Positions 33,077 through 40,854 of a stretch of DNA of 47,715 nt are shown piece by piece. The stretch comes from DASPUH01 sp964518505. GTDB lineage: Bacteria; Chloroflexota; Limnocylindria; Limnocylindrales; CSP1-4. Position 1 is the first letter of the stretch. Every line of letters starts with the position of its first letter. The stretch covers positions 1 to 47,715 of the forward strand of contig CAZFGT010000015.1 in NCBI GenBank assembly GCA_964518505.1. The letters are read 5' to 3'. A model generated the notes under the pieces. That model saw nothing but the letters and a program-made list of their open reading frames with translations. It ran no database searches and was not told the DNA's origin. The translations under genes and the position numbers were made by a program.

Positions 33077-35959
33077 CTACGCCTTCGCCGGGACCGGCGT
33101 CATCCGCTCCCAGTCGTCGCCCACCTTGACGTCCACGTCCAGCGGCACGTCGAGGGGCATGGCCGTGGCCATCGTCTCGCGGACGAGCGGCGCAAGGGTC
33201 GCCACCTCGCCGCGGGGCACTTCCAGGACCAGCTCGTCGTGCACCTGGAGGAGCAGGCGGGCGGCCGATCCTTCGCGCCGCAGCCGCTCACGCAGCCGGA
33301 TCATGGCGATCTTCATGATGTCCGCGGCGGTGCCCTGGATGGGCATGTTGATGGCCATCCGCTCGCCCGCGGCGCGCAGGTTCGGATTGCGCTGCTGGAG
33401 CTCGGGGATCGAGCGCCGCCGGCCGAGCAGGGTCGTCACGTAGCCCTGCTGGCGGGCCTGGTCCTTGATGTGGAGCATGTAGTAGCTGATACCGCTATAG
33501 GTGGCGAAGTAGCGGCTGATGAACTCCTGCGCCTCGGCGCGCGGGATGTTGGCCCGCGAGGAGAGGCCGAAGTCGCTCATGCCGTAGGCGATGCCGAAGT
33601 TGACCATCTTGGCCATCGACCGCTCGTCGGCGGTCACGTCGGCGGGGTCCTTGTGGAGCACCAGGGCGGCGGTGTCGCGATGGACGTCGGCATGGCGGGC
33701 GAAGGCGTCGCGCAGCGCCGCGTCGCCGGAGACATGGGCCAGGACGCGCAGCTCGATCTGGCTGTAGTCGGCCGCCAGGAGGGTCGTGCCCGGCTCGCCG
33801 GCCACGAAGGTGCGGCGGATGCTGCGTCCCAGGTCGGTGCGGATGGGGATGTTCTGCAGGTTGGGGTCGGACGAGCTGAGGCGCCCGGTGGCGGCGACCG
33901 CCTGGTGGAAGGTCGTGTGGAGGCGCCCGGTCCGCGGGTCCAGCATCAGCGGCAGGGCGTCGACGTAGGTGCTCTTGAGCTTGGTGTAGACGCGCCAGTC
34001 GAGCAGCATGCCGATGGCCGGGTGGGCCGGTCGCAGCTCCTCCAGGACGGTCGCGTCGGTCGAGTAGCCGGTCTTGGTGCGTCGGCCGCGGGGCAGGTCG
34101 AGCTCGTAGAAGAGCACCTGCTCGAGCTGCTTGGGGCTGCCCAGATTGAACTCGTGGCCCACGGCGGCGTAGATCTCAATCTCCAGCCGGCCGATCTCCG
34201 TGGCGAACGACGCGCCCAGCCCGGCGAGGGCTTCCCGGTCGACCGCCACGCCGGTCGCCTCCATGTCGGCGAGGACGGGGATGAGCGGCAGCTCCAGCTC
34301 GCGGTAGAGGCGCTCCAGGCCCGCCTCGGCAAGCTGGGGCGCCAGGACGGCCCGGGTGGCGCCGACCGCGGCCGCCTCCACCGCCGCGTGCTGCGGGCCG
34401 TTGAGCGTGCCCGGCTTGGGCAACTCGACCCCCAGCCGCTCGTTGGCGATGTCGGCCAGCGACTGCGAGCGGAGGGCGGCATTCAGGATGTAGGCCGCGA
34501 TCTGGGTGTCGAAGGCGGCCTCCGGCAGCGGATATGCCGCGGCGGCGCGGTCGCGGCCGTCGGGGTCGCGGCGGGCGCGTTCGGCCACCAGGAGCCGCTT
34601 GACGTCGTGACCGGCCACCGGGCGACCGGCATCGGCCATCAGCGCGAGCAGGCGTGGCGCCTGCGTGGCGTCTGCCGTGAGCAGCCGGCCGTCGGCGCCC
34701 GCCACGGCCAGGCCGAGCAGCGTGCCGCGCCGCGGCCGCGGGTCGTCCACCGCCAGGCCCACGGTCAGGTACTCCTGGGCGGCCAGCCAGGCAGTCGCAT
34801 CGTCGCCCTCGCCGAAGGTCTCGGTCGCGCCCGGGTCGGCGAGGACGCGGGTGAGCCGCTCGCCCGGGTCGGTCGTGACGGGGATGACGGCCGGCGCACT
34901 GCGCTCGGGTGCCTGCGCCAGCGGCTGGGGAGAAGTCGGGGCCGTCAAGGCATCGAAGTCCAGGGTCAGTTGCAGCCCGCTCCCCTCCCCCCGCGTGGAT
35001 GGCGATCGGCCGGGAACCACGGCCGCGGGCACCGCTCCGGCCTCGTCCTCCTCACGGAGCCGGTCGCCGGGCGCCCGGGGCGCCTCACCGCGCAGCGGCG
35101 GCAGGCGCTCCACGAGCGAACGGAACTCGTACTCGCGGAACAGGCGCATGACCTCCGTCCGGTCGTAGTCGCCGGGGCCGGCGCCGCTCAGGTCGAGCGT
35201 CACCGGCAGGTCGCGATGGATCGTCACAAGGGACCGCGAGGCCATCACCTGGTCGCGGTGCTCGAGCAGCTTGAGGCGCAACTTCTCCGGCTGGACGCGG
35301 TCGGGGTCGGCATACACGGCATCCAGGTCGCCGTAGTCCTGGAGCAGTTTGGCGGCCGTCTTCTCGCCGACGCCGGGGATGCCTGGCACGTTGTCGGTCG
35401 TGTCGCCCTTGAGGGCCTTGAAGTCGATCATCTGGCCCGGCGTGAGCCCGTAGCGCTCGAAGACCGTGGACGGTTCGTAGGTCACCGTCTGCTGGACGCC
35501 GCCCCGGGTGGTCATGACGTGCGTCAGGTCGGTCACCAGCTGGAGCATGTCCAGGTCGCCGGAGACGATCGTGGTGGCCAGCGGCCGCGCCTCCGCCTGG
35601 AGAGTAAGCGTGCCGATGAGGTCGTCGGCCTCGAAGCCCTGCAGCTCGTAGATGGGGATCCCGAAGGCCTGGATCAGCTCCCGGACCCGCGGGAACTGCT
35701 CGCGCAGGTCGTCGGGCATGGGCCGCCGCGTGGCTTTGTAGCCCTCGTACTGCTCGTGGCGGAACGTCGGGCCGGCCAGGTCGAAGCAGGCGATCACGTA
35801 GTCGGGGTGCACGTCCTGGTAGCCCCGCAGGACGATGCTCCAGAAGCCGAAGATGGCGTTGACGAGCTGGCCCTTGCTGGTCGTGAGGGGCGTGTTGAAG
35901 AGGGCGAAATAGGCGCGGTAGATGAGGCCGTTCGCGTCCAGCAACATCAGCCGCTCCAC
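33077..35959 (-). CDS. polA: DNA polymerase I, proofreading domain degenerate
   Basis: Gap-filling and Okazaki-fragment polymerase. The 960 aa protein has the N-terminal 5'-3' nuclease domain (YRAYFALFN, ACFDLAGPTFRHEQYEGYKA, GDLDMLQLV, GVGEKTAAKLL). The family-A polymerase domain carries ADYSQIELRVLAH, KMVNFGIAYGMS and QVHDELVLE. The middle domain has the 3'-5' exonuclease fold, but the acidic motifs are lost: LAV stands where DTE is expected, and GHDVKRL where NxKxD is. Proofreading is therefore probably absent, as in Taq and Bacillus enzymes. The GTG is six bases after TACACT with no SD site. Confidence 0.96.
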   Translation of the reverse strand: MERLMLLDANGLIYRAYFALFNTPLTTSKGQLVNAIFGFWSIVLRGYQDVHPDYVIACFDLAGPTFRHEQYEGYKATRRPMPDDLREQFPRVRELIQAFGIPIYELQGFEADDLIGTLTLQAEARPLATTIVSGDLDMLQLVTDLTHVMTTRGGVQQTVTYEPSTVFERYGLTPGQMIDFKALKGDTTDNVPGIPGVGEKTAAKLLQDYGDLDAVYADPDRVQPEKLRLKLLEHRDQVMASRSLVTIHRDLPVTLDLSGAGPGDYDRTEVMRLFREYEFRSLVERLPPLRGEAPRAPGDRLREEDEAGAVPAAVVPGRSPSTRGEGSGLQLTLDFDALTAPTSPQPLAQAPERSAPAVIPVTTDPGERLTRVLADPGATETFGEGDDATAWLAAQEYLTVGLAVDDPRPRRGTLLGLAVAGADGRLLTADATQAPRLLALMADAGRPVAGHDVKRLLVAERARRDPDGRDRAAAAYPLPEAAFDTQIAAYILNAALRSQSLADIANERLGVELPKPGTLNGPQHAAVEAAAVGATRAVLAPQLAEAGLERLYRELELPLIPVLADMEATGVAVDREALAGLGASFATEIGRLEIEIYAAVGHEFNLGSPKQLEQVLFYELDLPRGRRTKTGYSTDATVLEELRPAHPAIGMLLDWRVYTKLKSTYVDALPLMLDPRTGRLHTTFHQAVAATGRLSSSDPNLQNIPIRTDLGRSIRRTFVAGEPGTTLLAADYSQIELRVLAHVSGDAALRDAFARHADVHRDTAALVLHKDPADVTADERSMAKMVNFGIAYGMSDFGLSSRANIPRAEAQEFISRYFATYSGISYYMLHIKDQARQQGYVTTLLGRRRSIPELQQRNPNLRAAGERMAINMPIQGTAADIMKIAMIRLRERLRREGSAARLLLQVHDELVLEVPRGEVATLAPLVRETMATAMPLDVPLDVDVKVGDDWERMTPVPAKA

Positions 35960-35965
35960 CGGCCG

Positions 35966-35971
35966 AGTGTA
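35966..35971 (-). promoter_or_regulatory. -10 element of the polA operon
   Basis: TACACT on the minus strand followed by six bases and the polA GTG, in the 35-base gap after the anti-sigma gene. No SD site, so probably a leaderless mRNA. Confidence 0.5.
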
Positions 35972-35994
35972 CCCGCTCGGTCGGGGGCGGCCGG

Positions 35995-36765
35995 CTAGGT
36001 CGGGCGCCGCCTGAGGACCAGGACCGCCCCGCCGCCGACCGCGAACATGAGCAGGCCCCCGCCGATCAAGACGTCCCCCGCGTCCGGGCCCGGCGCAGCG
36101 GCGCTCTTGGAGCCGGCCGGCGGGACGCCTCCACCCGACAGGTCGCCGGCGCCGCCGCTCGGTGCCTGGCCGAACACGCCGGCCGGGACTGACGGGTGCG
36201 GCTGGGGCGAACCCAGTTCGACCCCGACCGCCGATGGGCCGGGCCCGCTAACGTCGGTGGAGCGGTTCCCGTCGTCCGTGGCGGCGGGCGTCGCTCCAGC
36301 CCCGCCCGCTCCCGGCTGTGCGGCGGGCACACCCTGGTCGGTGACCGCGCTGCCGACGTTGGACTGCGGCGCCGCCGTGCTGGCAGCCCGTGGCAGCACC
36401 GCGCCGGTCACGGCCAGGAGCAGCCCGAAGGCGCAGATCGTGGCGGCCACGGGGCGCAGCGCCGGTCCGGCCAGGCCGCGGCTCAGGCGCTCACGCCAGG
36501 AGGGGCCACGCACGGCGACGTCGGGCGAGATGCGGAAGTCGCGCGGGCGGCGGGGCAGGGGCAGGTCGGTCCGCAGCCCGGCGCTCATGGCCAGGAGATC
36601 GGCGTGCAGCAGGGCGCAGTCGGGACAGGTCGCCAGGCGGTCCGTGACCGTCGCCTGTTCGGTTGGCGTCAGGGCATCATCGGAGGCGGCCCGCGCGATC
36701 AGCAGCGGGTCGTGGGCGGCATGGTCGGCCGTGAGCCGGCCTCCTCGGACATCGGTCATGCCCAT
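35995..36765 (-). CDS. Zinc-finger-type membrane anti-sigma factor
   Basis: Probably binds and holds the ECF sigma factor encoded just upstream. The 256 aa protein has a cytoplasmic N-terminal domain with CPDC (Cys47, Cys50) and nearby His residues, like the zf-HC2 anti-sigma domain. A membrane helix spans about 104-124. Then follow a Gly/Pro/Ala-rich extracytoplasmic region of some 110 residues, a second hydrophobic segment (about 232-250) and the basic end RRRPT. The exact H-x3-C-x2-C spacing is not seen, so zinc binding is inferred. GAGGA precedes the ATG at normal spacing. It begins 9 bases after the sigma gene ends. Confidence 0.8.
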   Translation of the reverse strand: MGMTDVRGGRLTADHAAHDPLLIARAASDDALTPTEQATVTDRLATCPDCALLHADLLAMSAGLRTDLPLPRRPRDFRISPDVAVRGPSWRERLSRGLAGPALRPVAATICAFGLLLAVTGAVLPRAASTAAPQSNVGSAVTDQGVPAAQPGAGGAGATPAATDDGNRSTDVSGPGPSAVGVELGSPQPHPSVPAGVFGQAPSGGAGDLSGGGVPPAGSKSAAAPGPDAGDVLIGGGLLMFAVGGGAVLVLRRRPT

Positions 36766-36774
36766 CAGACGTCC

Positions 36775-37392
36775 TCAATCACGGAACAGTTCCAGCTGAT
36801 CGGCCAGGCATTCACGCAGGGCCAGGCGTCCGCGATGGATGCGGGACTTGACAGTGCCCAGCGACACGCCCGTCATCTGGGCGATCTCGGGATAGTCGAA
36901 GCCTTCGACGTCGTACAGCACGATGGCCCGGCGTTGGTCCTCCGTGATCGTCAGCAGGGCCGCCGCCAGGGCGCGCCCCCGGGCGCGACGCGTGACCTCG
37001 TGGTCGGGGTCGGTGGCCGGACCCGATGGCGGCTGCCAGTCGTCGTCCTCCCACTCCGGGTAGGGCTCCGACGGCCGGCGCTTGCGACGCCGCAGCACGT
37101 CGGTCGCGGCGTTCAGGGCGATACGGGCCAGCCAGCCGCGGACTAGGCCGCCGTGATACGAACGGACGTTGCGCCACGCGTTAAGGAAGGCGTCCTGGAC
37201 CGCGTCCGCGGCCGCCTCGCGGTCCCCGACCACGCGCACGACGATGGCGAACAGGAAGTCCTGGTAGGCCACCACGATCTCATTGAACGCGGCCAGGTCA
37301 CCGGCCGCGGCCTGCGCCATGAGCGCCTCGTCACGGACCTGGGTCGCGCTGGGCGCGGTCGCCCCGTCAAGCTGGGTTCGAGCGTGGTCCAC
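36775..37392 (-). CDS. ECF RNA polymerase sigma factor
   Basis: Alternative sigma factor of the extracytoplasmic-function group. The 205 aa protein has region 2 (FNEIVVAYQDFLFAIVVRVV, then DAVQDAFLNAWRNV) and region 4 (LLTITEDQRRAIVLYDVEGF, then EIAQMTGVSLGTVKSRIHRG), separated by an acidic linker. The start used is GTG at 37392; an SD-like AGGAGG lies 14 bases upstream, a little far. An internal ATG at 37320 (MAQAAAGDL) is possible. A TAGACT -10 is at 37438-37443. The anti-sigma gene follows. Confidence 0.92.
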   Translation of the reverse strand: MDHARTQLDGATAPSATQVRDEALMAQAAAGDLAAFNEIVVAYQDFLFAIVVRVVGDREAAADAVQDAFLNAWRNVRSYHGGLVRGWLARIALNAATDVLRRRKRRPSEPYPEWEDDDWQPPSGPATDPDHEVTRRARGRALAAALLTITEDQRRAIVLYDVEGFDYPEIAQMTGVSLGTVKSRIHRGRLALRECLADQLELFRD

Positions 37393-37437
37393 CGTCGCGC
37401 GGGCGTCCTCCTGTGGCGGCGGTCGCGGAGCGCGCCG

Positions 37438-37443
37438 AGTCTA
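37438..37443 (-). promoter_or_regulatory. -10 element of the ECF sigma/anti-sigma operon
   Basis: TAGACT on the minus strand (context GCTAGACTC), predicting a leader of about 40 bases that contains AGGAGG at 37407-37412. Confidence 0.45.
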
Positions 37444-37487
37444 GCATCGGCTCAGGGGCGGCCCGGAGCGACCACCTGCACCTGCCG

Positions 37488-37493
37488 TACACT
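37488..37493 (+). promoter_or_regulatory. -10 element of tRNA-Leu(CAA)
   Basis: TACACT, nine bases before the tRNA 5' end, so the primary transcript would have a leader of only two or three bases. The flanking TACACTCGGCCG is identical to that at the polA promoter. Confidence 0.4.
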
Positions 37494-37502
37494 CGGCCGC
37501 AG

Positions 37503-37588
37503 GCCCGGGTGGTGGAATGGCAGACACAGCAGACTCAAAATCTGCCGCTCGCAAGGGCGTGCGAGTTCGACTCTCGCCCCGGGCACCA
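37503..37588 (+). tRNA. tRNA-Leu (CAA), CCA encoded
   Basis: Class II tRNA: acceptor GCCCGGG/CCCGGGC, anticodon stem GCAGA/TCTGC with loop CTCAAAA (anticodon CAA), long variable arm, T loop TTCGACT. Discriminator A at 37585 is followed by encoded CCA (37586-37588). Confidence 0.96.
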
Positions 37589-37613
37589 CGTTTGATCTCT
37601 CTACGACCTCGAC

Positions 37614-37736
37614 ATGGACCCGATGTCCCTCGTGAAGGCATTGCCAAGCGGGCGCCATGGCACCGTCTATCCCGACATGCCCTGGGAGCCGAAGGCGTCA
37701 TTCGCGGTCGTTCCGCGCTACTTCGCGGGGTCCTGA
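37614..37736 (+). CDS. Possible 40-residue small protein
   Basis: In the 220-base gap between tRNA-Leu and the Nramp-like gene, a frame from ATG (37614; second ATG at 37623) to TGA encodes 40 aa. The composition is ordinary for a protein (Lys, Tyr, Phe, Trp, Met; PDMPWEPKASFAVVPRYF), unlike nearby shadow frames. About 34 of 40 third codon positions are G or C, in line with real genes here. No SD site or good -10 was found, and no family is recognised. It could be a remnant of a larger gene. Confidence 0.3.
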   Translation: MDPMSLVKALPSGRHGTVYPDMPWEPKASFAVVPRYFAGS

Positions 37737-37796
37737 CCGGCTCACCGTCGCGGCGGCGCTTGCGCTGCAGAGCACCCGCGATGGCGAGGATGACGG

Positions 37797-37802
37797 TAGC
37801 GT
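37797..37802 (+). promoter_or_regulatory. -10-like element of the Nramp-related gene
   Basis: TAGCGT followed by six bases and GTG at 37809. Weak match to TATAAT, but it has the TANNNT form and the same spacing as uvrA, uvrB and polA. Confidence 0.35.
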
Positions 37803-37808
37803 AGCGGG

Positions 37809-39092
37809 GTGCTTCCCCACATCGACGTACGAGCCCTGCGCGGCTTCCGCACGGCAGCGGTCGCCCGCCTGGGCCTGGTCGGCATCCTCGCCATCGTGGG
37901 ACCGGGTCTCGTCAGCGGCTTTGCCGACAACGACGCCAGCGGTATCACGACCTACTCCCTGGCCGGGGTCCACTTCGGCTACACGCTCCTGTGGGTGATC
38001 CTGGCCAGCCAGGTCGTCCTCTTCTTCACCCAGGAGGTCGGGGCCCGGCTGGGCCTGGCCACGGGTCAGGGCCTGACCGGGCTCGTGCGCGATCGCTTCG
38101 GCGTGCGCTGGGCGGCCTTCGTGGCGGTCACGATGCTGGTGGCCAACTTCGGCACGACACTGGCCGAGTACGCGGGCATCGGGGCAGCCCTGGAACTCTT
38201 CGGCGTGCCCCTGCCGATCAGCGCGGTCGCCGCCGCCATCGTGATGGTGTTGCTCATCTCCAAGGGCAGCTTCAACAAGGTCCAGTACCTGTTCATCGCG
38301 GTCGGGGCGGTCATCTCGGCGGCGTACATCCTGTCGGCCTTCCTGGCCAAGCCGGACTGGGGCGCGGCCGCGGCAAACCTCGTCATCCCGCACCTGGCCG
38401 TGTCGCCGGCGTACTGGCTGGCCGTCGTGGGCACGGTCGGCACGACGATCACGCCGTGGGGCCAGGCCTTCATCCAGGCGTACGTCGTGGATAAGGGGCT
38501 GCGCCCTGAGGACCTGCGCGGCTCGCGCCTGGACGTCGCCCTGGGCTCGGGCATCACCAACGTGGTGGCCGGGTTCATCGTGGTCGCCTGTGCCGCCGCC
38601 CTGTGGGCGACGGGGCAGACGACGGTGACCGATGCCGCCGGGGTAGCGCGGGCGCTCGGTCCGTTGGCCGGCCCCCAGGCGACCGCCCTCTTCGCCTTCG
38701 GCCTGCTGGCCGCGTCTCTGCTCGGCCTGGGCATCGTGCCCCTGTCGAGCGCCTACACGGTCTGCGAAGCCTTTGGCTGGGAAGCCGGCATCGAGTGGCG
38801 CTGGCGGGAAGCGCCCGCCTTCTATGGCCTGCTGGCCGTGTTCGTGGGTGGTGGGGCGCTGTTCGTCCTCACCCCGGGGCTGCCGCTGCTGACCGTGATG
38901 TTCCTGGCGGCGGTCCTGAACGGGCTCCTGCTGCCCTTCATCCTCGTGTTCGTGATGCTGCTGGCTCGCGACGAGACGCTCATGGGTCCGCTGCGCAGCG
39001 GGTGGAGGCTGGCCGTCCTCGGGTGGGCGCTGACGGTCGTCCTGGTCATCATGTCGCTCGTCTTCGTGGCCGCGACCGTCGGGGGCAGCTGA
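37809..39092 (+). CDS. Nramp-related divalent metal transporter
   Basis: Polytopic inner-membrane transporter of the Nramp (SLC11) superfamily, 427 aa with about 11 hydrophobic segments. The helix 1 metal site, DPGN in classical MntH, reads ADNDASG here (Asp40-Asn41-Asp42). The helix 6 motif, MPH in classical members, reads TPW (215-217). Loss of the helix 6 methionine is a mark of the Nramp-related magnesium transporter branch, so Mg2+ or Mg2+/Mn2+ is more likely than Fe2+/Mn2+. Substrate is inferred, not shown. The GTG is six bases after TAGCGT. It converges with the next gene, with a 2-base gap. Confidence 0.88.
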   Translation: MLPHIDVRALRGFRTAAVARLGLVGILAIVGPGLVSGFADNDASGITTYSLAGVHFGYTLLWVILASQVVLFFTQEVGARLGLATGQGLTGLVRDRFGVRWAAFVAVTMLVANFGTTLAEYAGIGAALELFGVPLPISAVAAAIVMVLLISKGSFNKVQYLFIAVGAVISAAYILSAFLAKPDWGAAAANLVIPHLAVSPAYWLAVVGTVGTTITPWGQAFIQAYVVDKGLRPEDLRGSRLDVALGSGITNVVAGFIVVACAAALWATGQTTVTDAAGVARALGPLAGPQATALFAFGLLAASLLGLGIVPLSSAYTVCEAFGWEAGIEWRWREAPAFYGLLAVFVGGGALFVLTPGLPLLTVMFLAAVLNGLLLPFILVFVMLLARDETLMGPLRSGWRLAVLGWALTVVLVIMSLVFVAATVGGS

Positions 39093-39094
39093 CC

Positions 39095-39361
39095 CTACCG
39101 CCCGCCGCGACGCCCGCGCGGTGGCCGCTGGGTCGCCGGCGGGGTCCACGCCGGGGCCTCGGCGCGCTCACGCAACTCGACCCGATCCACGCCGATCATC
39201 GCCCGCCGCATGATGGCGGCCTTGCGGCAGGCCAGGCACATGGGCTCGCCCGGCTCCAGCCGCAGGCCGGCCGGCGCCGGGGATTGACGGCGGCACAGTG
39301 ACCACGCCCCGGCATAGGCGTGCCACGTGCGGGAGCCCGGAGGGAGTGCCCAGCCATCCAT
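39095..39361 (-). CDS. Small CxxC protein, possible zinc finger
   Basis: 88 aa, function not recognised. Cys23 and the pair CLAC (Cys42, Cys45), with nearby His14, could form a zinc site. The sequence around it (GWALPPGSRTWHAYAG, then LEPGEPMCLACRKA) is protein-like and less compositionally skewed than a shadow frame. The tail from about 70 is Arg/Pro/Gly-rich. The ATG at 39361 is preceded by TACCCT with a seven-base gap and no SD site. The open frame continues upstream through the DUF4260 gene in another frame, which is not coding. Confidence 0.6.
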   Translation of the reverse strand: MDGWALPPGSRTWHAYAGAWSLCRRQSPAPAGLRLEPGEPMCLACRKAAIMRRAMIGVDRVELRERAEAPAWTPPATQRPPRGRRGGR

Positions 39362-39368
39362 GGCCGTC

Positions 39369-39374
39369 AGGGTA
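39369..39374 (-). promoter_or_regulatory. -10 element of the small CxxC gene
   Basis: TACCCT on the minus strand, seven bases before the ATG at 39361. Consistent with the leaderless pattern. Confidence 0.4.
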
Positions 39375-39429
39375 GGCCGCGGCCCGTGCCAGCTCGGGCG
39401 CGCCTCAGGCCAGCGGCGCGCTACAGCGG

Positions 39430-39861
39430 TCAGACGTGCTGCAGGTGGGTGTCCTTGAACACCGTCGGGTACTTCAGACCGTACCCGAGGATGCGGTCCA
39501 TCCCGATGTGCGCGACCACGACGGCCCCGGCCACCGCCAGCCAGCCGACGCCCAGCCATAGGCCCAGCCCAAGCGCGACGCCCGCTGTGGCGAGGTTGTG
39601 GCCAAGGTTGTAGGTCAGCGAACCCAGGCGCGCATCCCGCAGGTACCCGACCATCGCCACGTCGGGCACGAGGAGGAGCGGCACGAGCAGCAGCCACGGT
39701 CCGCCGAGGGTGCCGTACGCAGCGACACCGGCGATGAAGGTCGCCACGGCGTCGGCCCGCAGGAACAGCGGCACGTAGCCGCCGACACGAGCGGTCCACG
39801 ACCCCCCGCCGGCGAGTGACGGGCTGGCGCCCGGGGCCTGGCTCTGCGCGTTCCCGATCAT
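39430..39861 (-). CDS. DUF4260 family membrane protein
   Basis: The 143 aa protein has about four hydrophobic segments (roughly 33-52, 55-70, 86-101, 105-118). The C-terminal motif GYGLKYPTVFKDTHLQHV is characteristic of DUF4260 (GLKYP, then F-x2-THL). Function of the family is unknown. The ATG is preceded by GGGAGAAGG at short spacing. It is divergent from the ABC exporter operon. Confidence 0.85.
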   Translation of the reverse strand: MIGNAQSQAPGASPSLAGGGSWTARVGGYVPLFLRADAVATFIAGVAAYGTLGGPWLLLVPLLLVPDVAMVGYLRDARLGSLTYNLGHNLATAGVALGLGLWLGVGWLAVAGAVVVAHIGMDRILGYGLKYPTVFKDTHLQHV

Positions 39862-39927
39862 GCCTTCTCCCTCACGTGCGTCGGTCGGCGCAGTATGCCC
39901 TCGTCAGCGCGCACGGAGCGACCGCCG

Positions 39928-39933
39928 TAGACT
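39928..39933 (+). promoter_or_regulatory. -10 element of the ABC exporter operon
   Basis: TAGACT, six bases before the TTG start at 39940. No SD site. The spacing supports TTG as the true start. Confidence 0.5.
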
Positions 39934-39939
39934 CGCGAC

Positions 39940-40854
39940 TTGGTCGGCGCCCCATCCTCCCCAGCCGCGATCGAGCTGCACGACGTCCATCGGTCGTTCG
40001 GCCAGGTGCATGCCGTCGACGGCATCGATCTGCGGCTTGCGCTCGGCGAGATCGCCGCGCTGCTCGGCCCCAACGGCGCCGGCAAGACGACCACGATCGA
40101 TATGATCCTGGGCCTCGGTCACCCCGACTCGGGCACGGTCCAGGTCCTGGGCATGCCGCCGGCGGCAGCCGTGTCCCGGGGCCTGGTCGCGGCAGTCCTG
40201 CAGACGGGCGGCCTGCTGAAGGACCTCACCGTGCGCGAGACCCTGCGGCTGACGGCCTCCCTGTACGCCTCGTCGCGGCCGGTCGACGAGGTGCTCGAGC
40301 GGGCCGGCATCTCCAACCTCGCCGACCGGCTGGTGGGCAAGTGCTCGGGCGGCGAGCAGCAGCGTCTCCGCTTCGCCCTGGCCCTCCTGCCCGATCCGGC
40401 CCTGATGGCCCTCGACGAGCCCACGGCCGGCATGGATGTGGAAGGGCGCCGCGACTTCTGGTCCGCCATCCGCCGCGATGCCGAGCAGGGCCGGACGGTG
40501 CTCTTCGCCACCCACTACCTGGAGGAGGCCGACGCCTACGCCGACCGGATCATCCTCCTGCGCCAGGGCAAGATCGTGGCCGACGGGACGGCCTCCGAGG
40601 TCCGCAACCTGTCCAGCGGCCGATCCGTCCGAGCGAGCCTGGCCGACGCCGATCAGGCGACCCTTTCGCGTCTACCGGGGGTCCGCTCGGTCGAGATCCG
40701 CGGCGACCGGGTGCTGATCCAGACCATGGACTCCGACGCGGTCGCGCGGTACCTGCTGACGTCCACGGCCGCACGCGACGTCGAGATCGTGGCCCACAAC
40801 CTGGAGGAAGCGTTCCTCGCCCTGACCTCCGACGAGCAGGAGCCCGCGGCGTGA
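39940..40854 (+). CDS. ABC-2 type exporter, ATP-binding subunit
   Basis: Energises the permease encoded next. The 304 aa protein has Walker A GPNGAGKT (43-50), signature CSGGEQQR, Walker B LMALDEPTAGMD, the H-loop in FATHYLEEAD, and a C-terminal domain of about 80 residues, typical for the DrrA/NatA-like drug or antibiotic exporters. TTG is the start: it is six bases after TAGACT and no ATG or GTG fits the N-terminus. The stop overlaps the permease GTG (GTGA, 40851-40854). Confidence 0.92.
   Translation: MVGAPSSPAAIELHDVHRSFGQVHAVDGIDLRLALGEIAALLGPNGAGKTTTIDMILGLGHPDSGTVQVLGMPPAAAVSRGLVAAVLQTGGLLKDLTVRETLRLTASLYASSRPVDEVLERAGISNLADRLVGKCSGGEQQRLRFALALLPDPALMALDEPTAGMDVEGRRDFWSAIRRDAEQGRTVLFATHYLEEADAYADRIILLRQGKIVADGTASEVRNLSSGRSVRASLADADQATLSRLPGVRSVEIRGDRVLIQTMDSDAVARYLLTSTAARDVEIVAHNLEEAFLALTSDEQEPAA

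Noticed and set aside
32648..35998. 1116-codon plus-strand frame antisense to mutM and polA
   Set aside because: Mirror of real coding bias; no family motif and no start signal.
37517..37804. 95-codon plus-strand frame beginning inside tRNA-Leu(CAA)
   Set aside because: It starts within the tRNA and the first part is tRNA sequence; the remainder is Arg-rich shadow.
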